From positions 39,749,728-39,813,727 of the forward strand of contig OZ024911.1 in NCBI GenBank assembly GCA_964017125.1: a stretch of 64,000 nucleotides of DNA, read 5' to 3'. The notes under the pieces were generated by a model that worked only from the letters and a program-made list of their open reading frames with translations, did not search any database and was not told the origin of the DNA. This document shows positions 37,690-48,664 of the stretch, one piece after another. The position numbers were made by a program, and so were the translations under genes. The DNA comes from Flabesymbios commensalis (lineage: Eukaryota > Annelida > Polychaeta > Terebellida > Flabelligeridae). Positions within the stretch are counted from its first letter, which is position 1, and each line of letters begins with the position of its first letter.

Positions 37690-38165
37690 GCCCCGTCTTC
37701 TCATCCCTGAGAGATGAGGTTTACCCAGTGTGCAGTGGGCCCCTCATCCCTGAGAGATGAAGTTTACCAGTGTGCAACCAGCCCCTTCTAAGGATTAGGT
37801 TTAGCCAGTGTACAATGAGCACCCCCCCCCCCCTCCCCCCTGAGAGATGAAGTTTACCTTCTGTGCAGTGGGCCCCTCATCCCTTCCGAGAGATAATGTT
37901 TACAAATCCTAGTGTGGAGTTGGCCCCTCATACCCTCCTGAGTGTTGAGGTTTACCTAGTGTGCATTGGCCCCTCATCCCTCCTGAGAGATGAGGTTTAC
38001 CTAGTGTGCAGTGGGCACATCATCCCTGACTCTGCCTGAGAGATAAAGTCCACCCAATCTGCAACCTGCCCACCCTACAGCCCCTACTTCTCCCTGAGAT
38101 GAAGCTCACCAGTGTGCGACCAGCCTCTCATCCCTCCTAAGAGATAAGGTTTTTCCAGTGTGCAA
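37690..38165 (-). repeat. GGGCCC minisatellite, inverted flank
   Basis: About nine units of the 47-57-bp repeat described at 40126-42495, in the opposite orientation (CTGAGAGATGAGGTTTACC..AGTGTGCAGTGGGCCCCTC). Confidence 0.85.
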
Positions 38166-38389
38166 TAATAACACAATAATAAAACAATGATTTTTAAAAC
38201 TTTGATTACTATCAAAGTATTTTGCTAATTTTCTCTCTATTTCCCATTTATCCACCTAGCTTTTCTAGCGTAGATAGCGTTGGGCCTAAATTTTGTAAAT
38301 ATCTGCTTTTAAAATTCATTTGTCTAAAAAATATTTCTATTTGTAGCATTTGCTGGGTCTAACTACAGAAGAATATATATCATACACAT

Positions 38390-40125
38390 GTGTGGCACCA
38401 GATGGTTAACATGGTTAATATGGGAGCAAGTTCATACTCCACCAGAAGATTATTATATGAGACAACACTTCATACTCCAGCCACCAGATTGTTAAAGCGA
38501 CGCAATCAGGCTAAAATCATAAAAAATCCTTAATTTTATTTTGGCTTCTTAATATGGCTATAATATGTGAACATGTCCATAGACTAGTATTGAGTATATT
38601 TTTTTAAATTTTGTGTTGCGCATTTACCAGTTAAGCGAGAAATAAATACGCAATTTAATTTCAGACATGCATGTTTAAAATAAGAAATACAGAAATAACT
38701 GATAAACGGGGTTTTCCGCAACCTTGCTACGCTGCCACAGCAACCCAAAATTTAAAAGACATCCGTAATTCTAGTCTATGGACATCTTCACATATGAAGG
38801 AAGTATATTAAGAATCCAAAATAAAATTATTGATTATTGATGATTTTAGCCTGATTGTGTCGGCTTTAATACAGAGGACATGTAATACGCTAGGCAGCAG
38901 AGGGTTAACATTAGATAAATATAATAGTCTAGTCGCAGAAGATTAATAGTTGAGACACGTGATACCAGAGACCCCAGAGGATTAATACATGTGTTACTCT
39001 AGTCCGGAAAGGATTAATAAATAAAACATATGATACTCCAGGTATGACAAGGTTAATATAGAAGAAATAAGGTAATCTAGTCCACATCGCAGTAATACAC
39101 GAGACACACGTGATACTATCGACCCTCTGGACCTCAGAGGGTTAATACATGTCAAACTCTAGCCTATAGGGGATTCAGAAATAACATCTATGAAGCTCTA
39201 GGCATGAGTAGGTTAAAAAAGATAAACATGATAAGACATAAGAAACGTGATACTCCAGAGGGTTTATACTTGCGAAAGTCAACAAAGGGTTAATAAATAA
39301 GACATGTGATACCCAAACACCAAAAGGTGAATATAGAAGCAATTTGATAGTCTAGTCTACAGAGGGTTAGTATTTGAGACACGTGATACTATCGACTTTC
39401 TGGACCTCAGAGGGTTATTACACGCAATACTCCAGCCTATAGAGGGTTAATAACTAACATATGTGATGAACTAGGTATCAGTAGGTTAAAATAAGCTAAA
39501 CATGATAGTGTAGTCCACATAGGGTTAATATTTTAGAAACGTAATACACTAGTCCACAGAGGGTTAATACTTGAGATAGTCTAGTTAACAGAGGGTTGAT
39601 AAATAAGAAATTGGATACTCCAGATATCAAAAGGTTAATAAGGAAGAAATTTAATAATAATCTAGTCCACATAGGGTTAATATTAGAGAAACGTGGTCCT
39701 ATCTACTCTCTGGGCCTCAGAGGGTTAATACATGGCAAACTGTAGCCTATAGAAGGTTAATCTATAACATTTATGATGCTCTAGGCATCAGTAGGTTAAA
39801 ATAAGATCAACATGATAGTGTAGTCCACAGAGGGTTAACACATTAGAAACGTGATACTCTAGACCAAAGAGGGTTAATACGTGTGATACTCTAGTCCACA
39901 GAGGCCTAATAAATAAGATATGTGAACCTCTAGGCATCAGAAGGTTAACGCAGAGAAAATATGATAGTCTAGTCCACAGAGGGTTGACACATGAGACATG
40001 TCATACTCTAGACCACAGAGAGTTAATACATGCGATACTCTAGAATGGAGAGTGCTAATACATAAGGTATGTGATATTCTAGACATCAGAATGTTAATAT
40101 AGGGAAAATCTGATAATCTCATCTC
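38390..40125. repeat. Diverged minisatellite with GAGGGTTAATA core
   Basis: Irregular units of about 40-60 bp around CACAGAGGGTTAATAC, GATACTCTAGTCCAC and AGACACGTGATACT, filling the space between the two inverted flanks of the GGGCCC minisatellite. Confidence 0.8.
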
Positions 40126-42495
40126 TTGGGGATGAGGGGCTCACTACACACTGTGTAAACTTCTCCCTGAGAGAGTGAAAGGCTCGCTACACACTGGGTG
40201 AACCTCATCTTTCAGGCCCAGTTATGGATGAGGGGCTCACTGCACACTGCCGGCTAAATCTCATCTTCAGGGTGAATGAGGGCTCGCTGCACACTGACTA
40301 AACCCTTATCTCTCAGAAGGGATGAGGGGCCCACTACACGCTAGGTACCCCTCGTCTATTAGGATGGATGAGAGGACCACTGCACACGCTAAACATCATC
40401 CTTAGGATAGATGAGGGGCTGGTTGCACACTGGGTAAACCTCATCTTTCAGGGCCAGTCAGGGATCAGGGGCCCACTGCACACTGGGTAAACCTCATCTC
40501 TCAGGCAGTGTTAGGGATGAGCGGCTCACTGCACACTCGGTAAACCTCATCTCTCAGGAGTGATAAGGGGCTCACTGGACACTAGGTAAACTTTATCTAT
40601 CAGGCAGAGTCAGGGATGAGGGGCTCACTGCACAATCGATAAACCTCATCTCTCAGTAGGGATGAGAGGTCCACTGCACACTAGGTAAACCTAATCCCTC
40701 AGGAGGGATGAGGGGCCCACTGCACACTAGGTAAACCTCATCTCTCAGGAGGGATGAGGGGCTGGTTGCACACTGGGTAAACCTCATCTTTCAGGACAAG
40801 TTAGGGATGAGGGGCCCACTGCACACTGGGTTATCTTTGAAGCAGAGGCAGGGATGAGGGGCCCACTGCACATTTGGTAAATCTTATCTATCAGGCAGAG
40901 TCAGGGATGAGGGACTCACTGCACCATTGATAAACCTCATCTCTCAGGAGGGATGAGGGGCCCACTATGCACTTGGTAAACCTCATCTCTTAGGAGGAAT
41001 GAGGGGCCTACTACACACTTGGTAAACCTCATCTTAGTATCAGGCAGAGTCAGGGATGAGAGGCACACTGCAAAATCGATAAACTTTATCTCTCAGGAGG
41101 GATGACGGGTCCACTGCACACTTGGTAAACCTCATCTCTTAGTAGAGATGAGGGGCCCACTGCACACTAGGTAAACCTCATCTCTGAAGAGGGATGAGGG
41201 GCCCACTGCACACTGGGTAAACCTCATCTCTCAGGAGGGATGAGGGGCCCACTGCACACTAGGTAAACCTCATCTCTGAAGAGGGATGAGGGGCCCACTG
41301 CACACTGGGTAAACCTCCTCTCTCAAGAGGGAGGAAGGGCCCATAGCACACTGGGTAAACCTCCTTTCTCAAGAGGGATGAAGGACCCACTGCACAGTAG
41401 GTATAAGCCTCCTCTCTCAAGAGGGATGAAGGGCCTACTGCACACCGGGTAAACCTCCTCTTCCAGGAGGGATAAGGGGCCCACTACACACCGGGCAAAC
41501 CTCCTCTCTCAAGAGGGAGGAAGGGCCCACTGCACACTGGGTAAACCTCCGCTCTCAAGAGGGACGAATGGCCCACTGCACGCTGGGTAAACCTCCTCAA
41601 GCAAGAGGGATGAAGGGCCCACTGCACAGTAGGTATAAACCTCCTCTATCAAGAGGGATGAAGGGCCCACTGCACACTAGGTAAACCTCCTCTCTCAAGA
41701 GGGATGAAGGGCCCACTGCACAGTAGGTATAAACCTCCTCTCTCAAGAGGGAGGAGGGGCCCACTGCATACTGGGTAAACCTCCTTTCTCAAGAGGGATA
41801 AAGGGCCCACTGCACACTGGGTAAACCTCCTCTCTCAGGAGTGATGAAGGGCCCACTGCACACTAGGTAAACATCCTCTCTCAAGAGGGATGAAGGGCCC
41901 GCTGCACAGTAGGTATAAACCTCCTCTCTCAAGAGGGAGGAGGGGCCCACTGCACACTGGGTAAACCTTCTCTCACAACAGGTATGAAGGGCCCATTGCA
42001 CACTGGGTAAACCTCCTTTCTCAAGAGGGATGAAGGGCCCACTGCAGAGTAGGTATAAGTCTCCTCTCTCAAGAGGGATGAAGGGCCTACTGCACACCGG
42101 GTAAACCTCCTCTTTCAGGAGGGATAAGGGGCCCACTGCACACCGGGCAAACCTCATCTCTCAAGAGGGATGAAGGGCGCACTGCACACTGAGTAAACCT
42201 CCTCTCTCAAGAGGGATGAAGGGCCCACTGCACACTAGGTAAACCTCCTTTCTCAGGAGGGATGAGGGGCTCACTGCACACTGGGTAAACCTCCTCTCTC
42301 AAGAGAGATGAAGGGCCCACTGCACACTGGGAAAACCTCCTCTCTCAAGAGGGATGAAGGGCGCACTGCACACTGAGTAAACCTCCTCTCTCAAGAGGGA
42401 TGAAGGGCCCATTGCACACTAGGTAAACCTCCTCTCTCAGGAGGGATGAGGGGCTCACTGCACACTGGGTAAACCTCCTCTCTCAGGCGGGGCTT
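40126..42495 (+). repeat. GGGCCC minisatellite, main array
   Basis: Around fifty units of 47 bp or slightly more: GGATGAGGGGCCCACTGCAC, ACTGGGTAAACCTC, ATCTCTCAGGAGG. The left third has ATCTCTCAGG; to the right CCTCTCTCAAGAGGGATGAA prevails, so subfamilies expanded locally. The Cys/Pro-rich open frame at 41789-42157 is a product of the repeat. Confidence 0.95.
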
Positions 42496-42593
42496 GCTAC
42501 ACACTGTATATGTTTATTTCGAATTGAATATCAAATGCTCCCTACACTAAGATGTGGACCTGTGCATTGGCCCCTCGGGGCCGCATGACGAGT

Positions 42594-42630
42594 AACTGTG
42601 GATGATCTCATGATCGATGTACAAGCCTGT
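42594..42630 (-). repeat. Right arm of internal inverted repeat
   Basis: Complement of 37602-37638; see that entry. Confidence 0.8.
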
Positions 42631-42889
42631 CGGCCTCGGAGTGCCAGATGGAACATACTCCACTAATCGATGTAGTTGCTTTTAAAAATAAGAAATGCGA
42701 ACATATTTATTGTGCTAGTCGAATGGACCCAATGTAATGCTTCTTTTGACAACCAATAAGAAACCCCGTTACATCATTCACGGGGTGCCCAAGGACACTT
42801 TATTTATCTTGCATACACCGCAGCGGGCTGTATAACTCTAATTTTCCTTTATTTCGGCCGCCACGGTGTATCGAAGGCACAAAATCAGC

Positions 42890-42995
42890 GGTTCCACGCC
42901 CCGTCACGGGACATGGAAGAGCATTTAACTGTTATTTGCCCCGTCACGGGTTATCCAACACACTTTTCTTGCCTTGTGTGCCCCGTGACGGGGCA
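42890..42995. repeat. Subterminal CCCCGTCACGGG motif cluster
   Basis: CCCCGTCACGGG occurs near 42899 and 42940 and as CCCCGTGACGGGG near 42981, with a relaxed form at 42763-42787. The left end has one copy (about 31831). Repeated subterminal motifs are usual transposase-binding sites in cut-and-paste elements; that role here is inferred. Confidence 0.55.
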
Positions 42996-43750
42996 AATAG
43001 ACCCGGCCTATTTAAATACGTGAAACCACTTGTATCTCACCTATAGACATTCAATATCAAATTTGTCAATTCAACTATAGGCCTACATTTTATATTATGG
43101 AAAAATTAGCAATAAGCAATTCTTTCATATTGATAAAAGTTTACATTTTCTTATATTTGCGCATTGAAACTAATTATGAATGCTAAATTATTTATACTGC
43201 GGTATTATTATACACATTTTCCTTTTTTCTAATTTTAGAGCTTCGCGTTATTTAAGAAATTCAATAAATCTTAATTACAATGAGACACTTTGAAATAAAG
43301 GTCATTATTGGATTTATTCAGCGCATATCTATGCACGTTTATCTCTTCTTTGTAGGATTAATCAATACTTTTAATTAAATTTAGCCCTACTGTTATTAGT
43401 AATCTTTTTCTGTCATCACCTCGTGGCTTTATTGACCATCAGTTAGCAACCCTTCTTTAATATATATATGTTTGTTCTGAAATATTATCATGCACATTTT
43501 CCTATTTTCTAAATAATAAACATTGAGACTAAATCTAGATCATATAACCAATGCTTTTTCTGAAAGCTTTGGTGATATAAGACATGATTTTCAGTGGGGA
43601 TCTTCACATAAGTTTACTATAATCTGTACTCTTCTGGATGTAATTAAAACAAACACATAAAGCTGTTAGTTAATCTAGTCATAACAACTCGTTGCCACCT
43701 AATGAGTTCAAAGTCACACTTGGCTGTCACACCTCCGCCATAGAGACGAT

Positions 43751-43840
43751 CACGTGACCACAGACAATTAACTGAGAAGGATTATCTCGTGTGGTCACGC
43801 TGAGCTGACGACGCCTTCACGAGATCGTGATGGTATATAA
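43751..43840 (+). promoter_or_regulatory. Gene D promoter: E-box and TATA box
   Basis: CACGTG at 43751-43756 and TATATAA at 43834-43840, about 100 bp before the ATG. The block around them is the same as at the other three genes. Confidence 0.65.
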
Positions 43841-43941
43841 CAGGTCTTCTGGGTGTATGCTCATATATATCTGCTGTGACTTGTCCAGTCTTCTATCCTG
43901 ATATTATTTTGCTGTTCACCTCTCTAAAACTGTCACCTATC

Positions 43942-44267
43942 ATGTCTCTAGACGATAGCTTGAGTAGCCTGGACTGGCTACAGCATCTGGTTACTATAGA
44001 AACCAAACTAGAGGTGACCAATCATCTACATGTGTCACATACTCCTGATAATGATACATATACTGAAGCGGAATTAGATTACAGAACAAACCAGAAGATC
44101 AAGCCACCATTCTCTTACTCCAAGCTGATCTACATGGCTCTACGTGAAAGTGGAGATTACAAACTGACACTAGCTGACATCTATAGCTGGATAATCAATA
44201 ACTTCCCTTATTACAGTGAAACACACATCAACTGGAAGGTAAGAGTCGAATCATTATCATCATCATC

Positions 44268-44336
<69 letters not shown>

Positions 44337-45161
44337 TGTTGTAGTATACTATAATTGTAACTTTTTATAATTGTATTTCAATACAAAATAATATATCTGT
44401 GAAAAATAACAATATTCTACTTTTGTTTTCAGAACTCCATTCGTCACAATCTATCGCTGAACAAGTGTTTTAGGAGAATGGCTCGACACAGAAACCAACC
44501 TGGTAAAGGTTCTTACTGGACCCTGGTGCCTGAATATGAGCAAACGTTTATTGACGTCACACCTCAATATCCCAGTAAACGCCCTCTAGTGAGTGATGAC
44601 GATGACACACCTGTCAAGATGTTAAGAATGACAGACTTGCCACTCAGGGGACATTTATTGTCAAACGACGTGGATATTGTGGTAAAACAAGAACTGGAAG
44701 ATAATTCCAGAACAGGACATTGTGGAGGATATTATTCTGATGAAGAATCTAACAACACAGTGAGAACAAGTGACGTGTACAATGCTGACATGAATGTTGA
44801 TGAACGAGTAAGATGCTCAGATGATGAACTGTTCAGTCCTTATGATTCAGAAGACAGTTTGGACAGCGGCTTCCATGATGTCCTCTTCTCACGTCTGACT
44901 GAAGATGGTCAAGACGTTCTATCAGCTGCTGTCAATGCCTGTCTTGTCAACGATCAGCCTCTGGATATGACGTCATCACAATGGTGGAGTAATGGCGTCA
45001 CTAAACCAAACAGCTCAGGAGAAAGGGAAGCACAGGATTATTCAACGTTTACTTTGGATTCTGAACTAAATTCATCTTCTGGTGATTTGTGGTCAGATGT
45101 AGGACATGTATCAGAAACATATGTTTCTGAATTTGACAGTCTGTTTAACTTTGGTTTCTGA
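43942..45161 (+). CDS. FoxJ1: FoxJ1-type forkhead transcription factor, gene D
   Basis: Exons 43942-44238 (99 codons) and 44433-45161, phase 0, intron GTAAGA..TTTTGTTTTCAG; 341 residues. The N-terminal [12 protein letters not shown] box (3-14) and [17 protein letters not shown] (44-59) parallel LDDSLTSLQWLQ and DVDYATNPHVKPPYSYA of vertebrate FOXJ1, and the intron falls before NSIRHN. The forkhead domain spans about 54-138 with recognition helix 100-112. The tail is acidic and Ser-rich, with a SUMO-like VVKQE (Lys 184) and PLDMT (275-279), a weak match to CtBP-binding motifs. By family, a nuclear activator of motile-cilium genes; the diverged wing and tail suggest new targets. An in-frame ATG at 43876 probably lies in the leader. 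AATAAA is at 45513-45518. Confidence 0.9.
44268..44335. repeat. (GTA)n microsatellite in the gene D intron
   Basis: About 66 bp, the shortest of the three tracts at this intron position. Confidence 0.95.
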
Positions 45162-45512
45162 TCAAAACAGATAATCAAATGACTTCAAATGTGCAACTTA
45201 GCTCTAGGTTATTTTGTTTTAAACACGAACGCTTATATATTTTTGCTGTGATACAATATTGACCTGTTCGAATATTATTATGAAGTGCTATCTGCGAATC
45301 CAGGGGATATGTTGTATGGGGTTACCCATTTATCCCGGCATCGTTAAATATTTGTTGATATCTTACATTTACAATTTTCGCCATTTAAACTCATCCTTTC
45401 AAAGAGAATATCACAGTTTATTGTTGTGATTGTTTTGCTCACTACTGCAATGTATGTATGTCGCCATTAATCATGTTTATGTTTGATATTTAGTGTGTGG
45501 CGTATGTGCTTG

Positions 45513-45518
45513 AATAAA
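45513..45518 (+). terminator. Poly(A) signal of gene D
   Basis: AATAAA about 350 bp after the stop codon, in a region conserved with gene C (27368-27373 on the minus strand). Confidence 0.6.
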
Positions 45519-45706
45519 GACAATAATCTTGAAACTAGTGTTCTATTATGTCTATAATCAATTTAACCCCTTAACTCCCAGGTATTCATTCTCATTTTCT
45601 TTCATTGAGATGTGAATTACTAGAGCCGCTATTTCAATTACAAAGTCGACGAAAATGACCTGATTCTTTGAAAATAAAATTCACATGATATCTCTGAAAG
45701 TCATCA

Positions 45707-46678
45707 TTTTGATGGATTATATCTTGTTGTTAAACACAAATGGGGGCTTCAAGGCTAGTTATCAGGTAAATTTACCTTGTTACCTTGTTACCTTGGTAAC
45801 GCCATTCATCATATCTCCAACCATTTCACAACTGTGCGAGCAGTGCGATCTTAATTGAAATATTTATGGAATGGTGGGGAGGTAAAATATTCTCGGAAAC
45901 CTAAATACCAGAGGAGGAAGCCGCGAGCTCAGGCGTGACAGGCATTAGGCGTAATCATTTCACCCCGGCCTGCACCACTTTGACCAAACACCAGGTTACC
46001 CGCGGGGTGAGGGTAATTTAAAACCGCTACACCAGAAGCATCATAGATTTGGATCAGACATATAATATAACTTTCTCTCATAAGGGTCACTCTGGCATAG
46101 GGCTCTTTTTTGGTTGGATTACTATATAGACAAATCAGAAATCTTAATAAAAGTGATTAAGATTTTTAATATTTTGCACCAATTCCATTTTTCTTTGAGT
46201 TTTACACACACAACAAGAGATATACCTCTGAATACCTCTGAAGACAGCATGATGTTTCCACCTTGTTTTGACATCACCCTGTATGCCAGTGATTCCCTGC
46301 AGCGGTGTCAACTTAGTCAAGTGCAGCAGCGCCACAGATAAAGACTTCCACGCGGATGATTTTTTATGGCTGTGTGTCACCTTTTCAGTCGGCTTAGTCC
46401 ACCTCGGGGCTTTATGCAAGTGTTACCATTGCCTAAACTAACAATGCTAATGACCGCCGCTGTTAGCGCCGTCTGCGCCACATAAATTGGTCACTCGGGT
46501 CAAAGCCATTTCTACGTGCAGCACACTGGTCATAAACGGCAGACTAGAAAAGCTCACAGATCCCTGATTCAGCGAAATTGCCCGGCCCAATACGGCCCCT
46601 CAAAAGACGTTATTGTTAGGTTATTGTCGGGTATAAAGATGATGTACTTAAAATATCACATGCTCTTCTGCTGGATAG
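45707..46678. other. Intergenic, nothing recognised
   Basis: Only a CCTTGTTACC/GGTAAC foldback near 45774-45800 stands out. No gene was recognised. Confidence 0.4.
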
Positions 46679-46713
46679 CTGGCTGGCTGGCTGGCTGGCT
46701 GGCTGGCGGGCTA

Positions 46714-46764
<51 letters not shown>
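46679..46764. repeat. (GGCT)n microsatellite
   Basis: About twenty GGCT units with one GGGCTA variant near 46707. The Gly-Trp-Leu-Ala open frame is an artefact. Confidence 0.95.
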
Positions 46765-46767
<3 letters not shown>

Positions 46768-47273
46768 TCGTAAGAGTTTCATTATAATAAATTAAAAAGC
46801 AACGTTGGACTTCAACTAATCAGTTTATACAGAAGCCCGTATTTAATATAGCCTAATGATGATCTCTATGTACTTTTTAAAACAGCAGTCCGAAACGGTT
46901 TTTTGTTAGTCAACAACACGAATAAATTATGGATAAGTCAATGCACGCGCAATCAAATTGACATATTTCACAGAAGAAAACTGATATATTGTATTTAATC
47001 ATCACCTATTCCTGGACATTTTCAACTAATGTACTATAAATAATATTATTCAGTGGAGGCAATTTAAACAAGTAAATAAAGTAATTTCCCCTAGGACACT
47101 TTATAGGCAGGCTAATCCACACAGATATGCCTTATTTTGATTTCAAACGGTAGCTATTAATACGAAACGAAGCGATAAATAAAGAGGTAAGCCCCATGCC
47201 ATGTGTAGATGTTGTTCAGCAAAGCAGTCACCAAGGCTTTACCCAAGCAAACACGAGACTCTGACCTAGTGGC
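46765..47273. other. Intergenic, nothing recognised
   Basis: AT-rich, with no supported feature. Confidence 0.4.
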
Positions 47274-47320
47274 GGTATAACGCTGGGCCAGCGTCGCAGA
47301 CGATGGCCCAGCGTTATACC
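47274..47320. repeat. Perfect 17-bp-arm palindrome
   Basis: GGTATAACGCTGGGCCA (47274-47290) pairs with TGGCCCAGCGTTATACC (47304-47320) around GCGTCGCAGACGA. Same core style as 413-477. Confidence 0.85.
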
Positions 47321-48044
47321 AGCACTGGGTGAACGCTTATGGTGGATCGCCCTGACGACCTCGGGGGGTCTAAGCCTCGGGTGACAGGATGAATTTGCGG
47401 CAAATTGGCTGCAAACGTGGCATTAATTCACTGCTTGCCGAATCAACCGTTGACCACGGCGACTGATGTCGGGCGCGTCTCCTGTTGCAGTTGTCACCAA
47501 CTTGGCGAGTGGTTAGTGTGGTAAAAAAATTAGAAGTAATATATGCAAAGGCGCTGGCGTGGCCTAAGAAGCAGAGCCGTGTAATATCATAAGGGTATAT
47601 CACGACAAAGCAAAGTCAACTACTGAAGAGAAAACAATTAAAAAGCGATAGATGCTGAAGAGTGGAGTGGATCCTGGTTTAAGACTAAACATTCAGACTT
47701 GCTGATAAACACAACTTTATTGTATTATTATCAAATATTATTATCAAACATTATGACATGTAACATTTAAAAGTAAATTAGATTCATTATTATGTGTTTA
47801 GTTTTAAAACAATTTTTTCATCTCAATTACTAATAAATATGCAATATTTGTATTGGGACTTGCCCATTCTAGCATCCAGTTATTTTGTCGCATTTTGATT
47901 TACCTCGATATGTGAATCTAAACAAAGTAAAAGCCATTTACACCTCAAAGTGAACAAAAATGTCCTTATTTGTTAAAATGCTAAATTATAATCTATTTTG
48001 CAAATGAAATAGCTGAGAACCTTATAAGTAAGGTGGCAAACCAT
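47321..48044. other. Intergenic, nothing recognised
   Basis: No supported feature; the short open frames match nothing that I know. Confidence 0.4.
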
Positions 48045-48415
48045 AGTAATATGGCAAACCATGCCAGATATCAGGCATATTAAAGTTAATTATGGCCGAT
48101 AGCCTGCCATTTTTTATTTGATAGAGTAGAAATTTTTCAGGGCATATCCCTACATGAAACCGCACATTTTGTTTTATAGTGATGGTCTAACAGCTATCTG
48201 GCACGGTTTATCAGATATCAGGCTTATTAAAGTTAATTATGGCCGCTAGTCGGCCATTTTGAATTTGATCAACTTTAAATTTTTCAGGGCATATCCCTCT
48301 CTGAAAACGTACATTTTGTTTTATAGTGAGGGTCTTGTTATTTGGCATGGTTTGCCAGATACCAGGCATATTATAGTTGATTGTGGCGGATGGTCGGCCA
48401 TTTAAGTGGGTCAAG
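48045..48415 (-). repeat. Tandem array, inverted relative of 11880-12690
   Basis: Nearly three units of about 140 bp with TTAAAGTTAATTATGGCCG, GGCCATTTTGAATTTGATC, TTTTTCAGGGCATATCCC and ACATTTTGTTTTATAGTGA, which are complements of the motifs at 11880-12690. Confidence 0.75.
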
Positions 48416-48664
48416 TTTCATAAACCTCAGAAGGCACATCTACACCACCTAAGGGATGTGTGTGGGCAAAAGAAAATAAATCCCCCAAGGTTTCCGAGAT
48501 CTGATACGGAAACGAAATGCGGACAGATACGGACGGCGGCCTGGCCGTCCAGACGGACATCCGAGGCGACGCCATAACGCCTGTCATAAAAATTGTTAAA
48601 AACGGCTTTATTGCGTCGAGTTTGGTTGCGTCGCGAGGTGTATGTTCAGTCCAGTTGTATTGAG

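Larger units (their letters stand above)
31815..43008. mobile_element. 11.2-kb non-autonomous transposon rich in minisatellites
   Basis: TATTTAAAT flanks it on both sides (31806-31814 and 43009-43017) and occurs once at the empty site in cassette 1 (about 22371-22379). The ends are inverted: GTCTATTT.CCC.GTCACGGGG, then CAAG after four bases, at 31821-31850 and in complement at about 42971-43002. The 8-9 bp duplication fits MULE or hAT-type cut-and-paste transposases, but I find no transposase, capsid or polymerase gene inside, so the superfamily is open. The interior holds two large minisatellite regions, one MITE, a CpG-rich patch and a possible short spliced transcript. Confidence 0.85.
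24859..45706. repeat. Segmental duplication, cassette 2 (FoxJ1 genes C and D)
   Basis: Matches cassette 1 from 24859 to 31814 and again from 43009 (matching 22370 onward). The two matching parts are separated by the 11.2-kb insertion at 31815-43008. Beyond the end of gene B, homology continues as inverted similarity between the 3' flanks of D (45162-45706) and C (27186-27725). Confidence 0.85.

Noticed and set aside
41789-42157. Cys-rich 122-residue protein
   Set aside because: A frame through minisatellite units; the periodicity of the peptide equals the repeat period.
37690-42495. CRISPR array
   Set aside because: Units are contiguous minisatellite repeats without unique spacers, in animal DNA.
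31815-43008. Polinton, retrovirus-like or Helitron element
   Set aside because: No integrase, polymerase, capsid or helicase gene was seen. Inverted ends with an 8-9 bp duplication point to a cut-and-paste DNA transposon.
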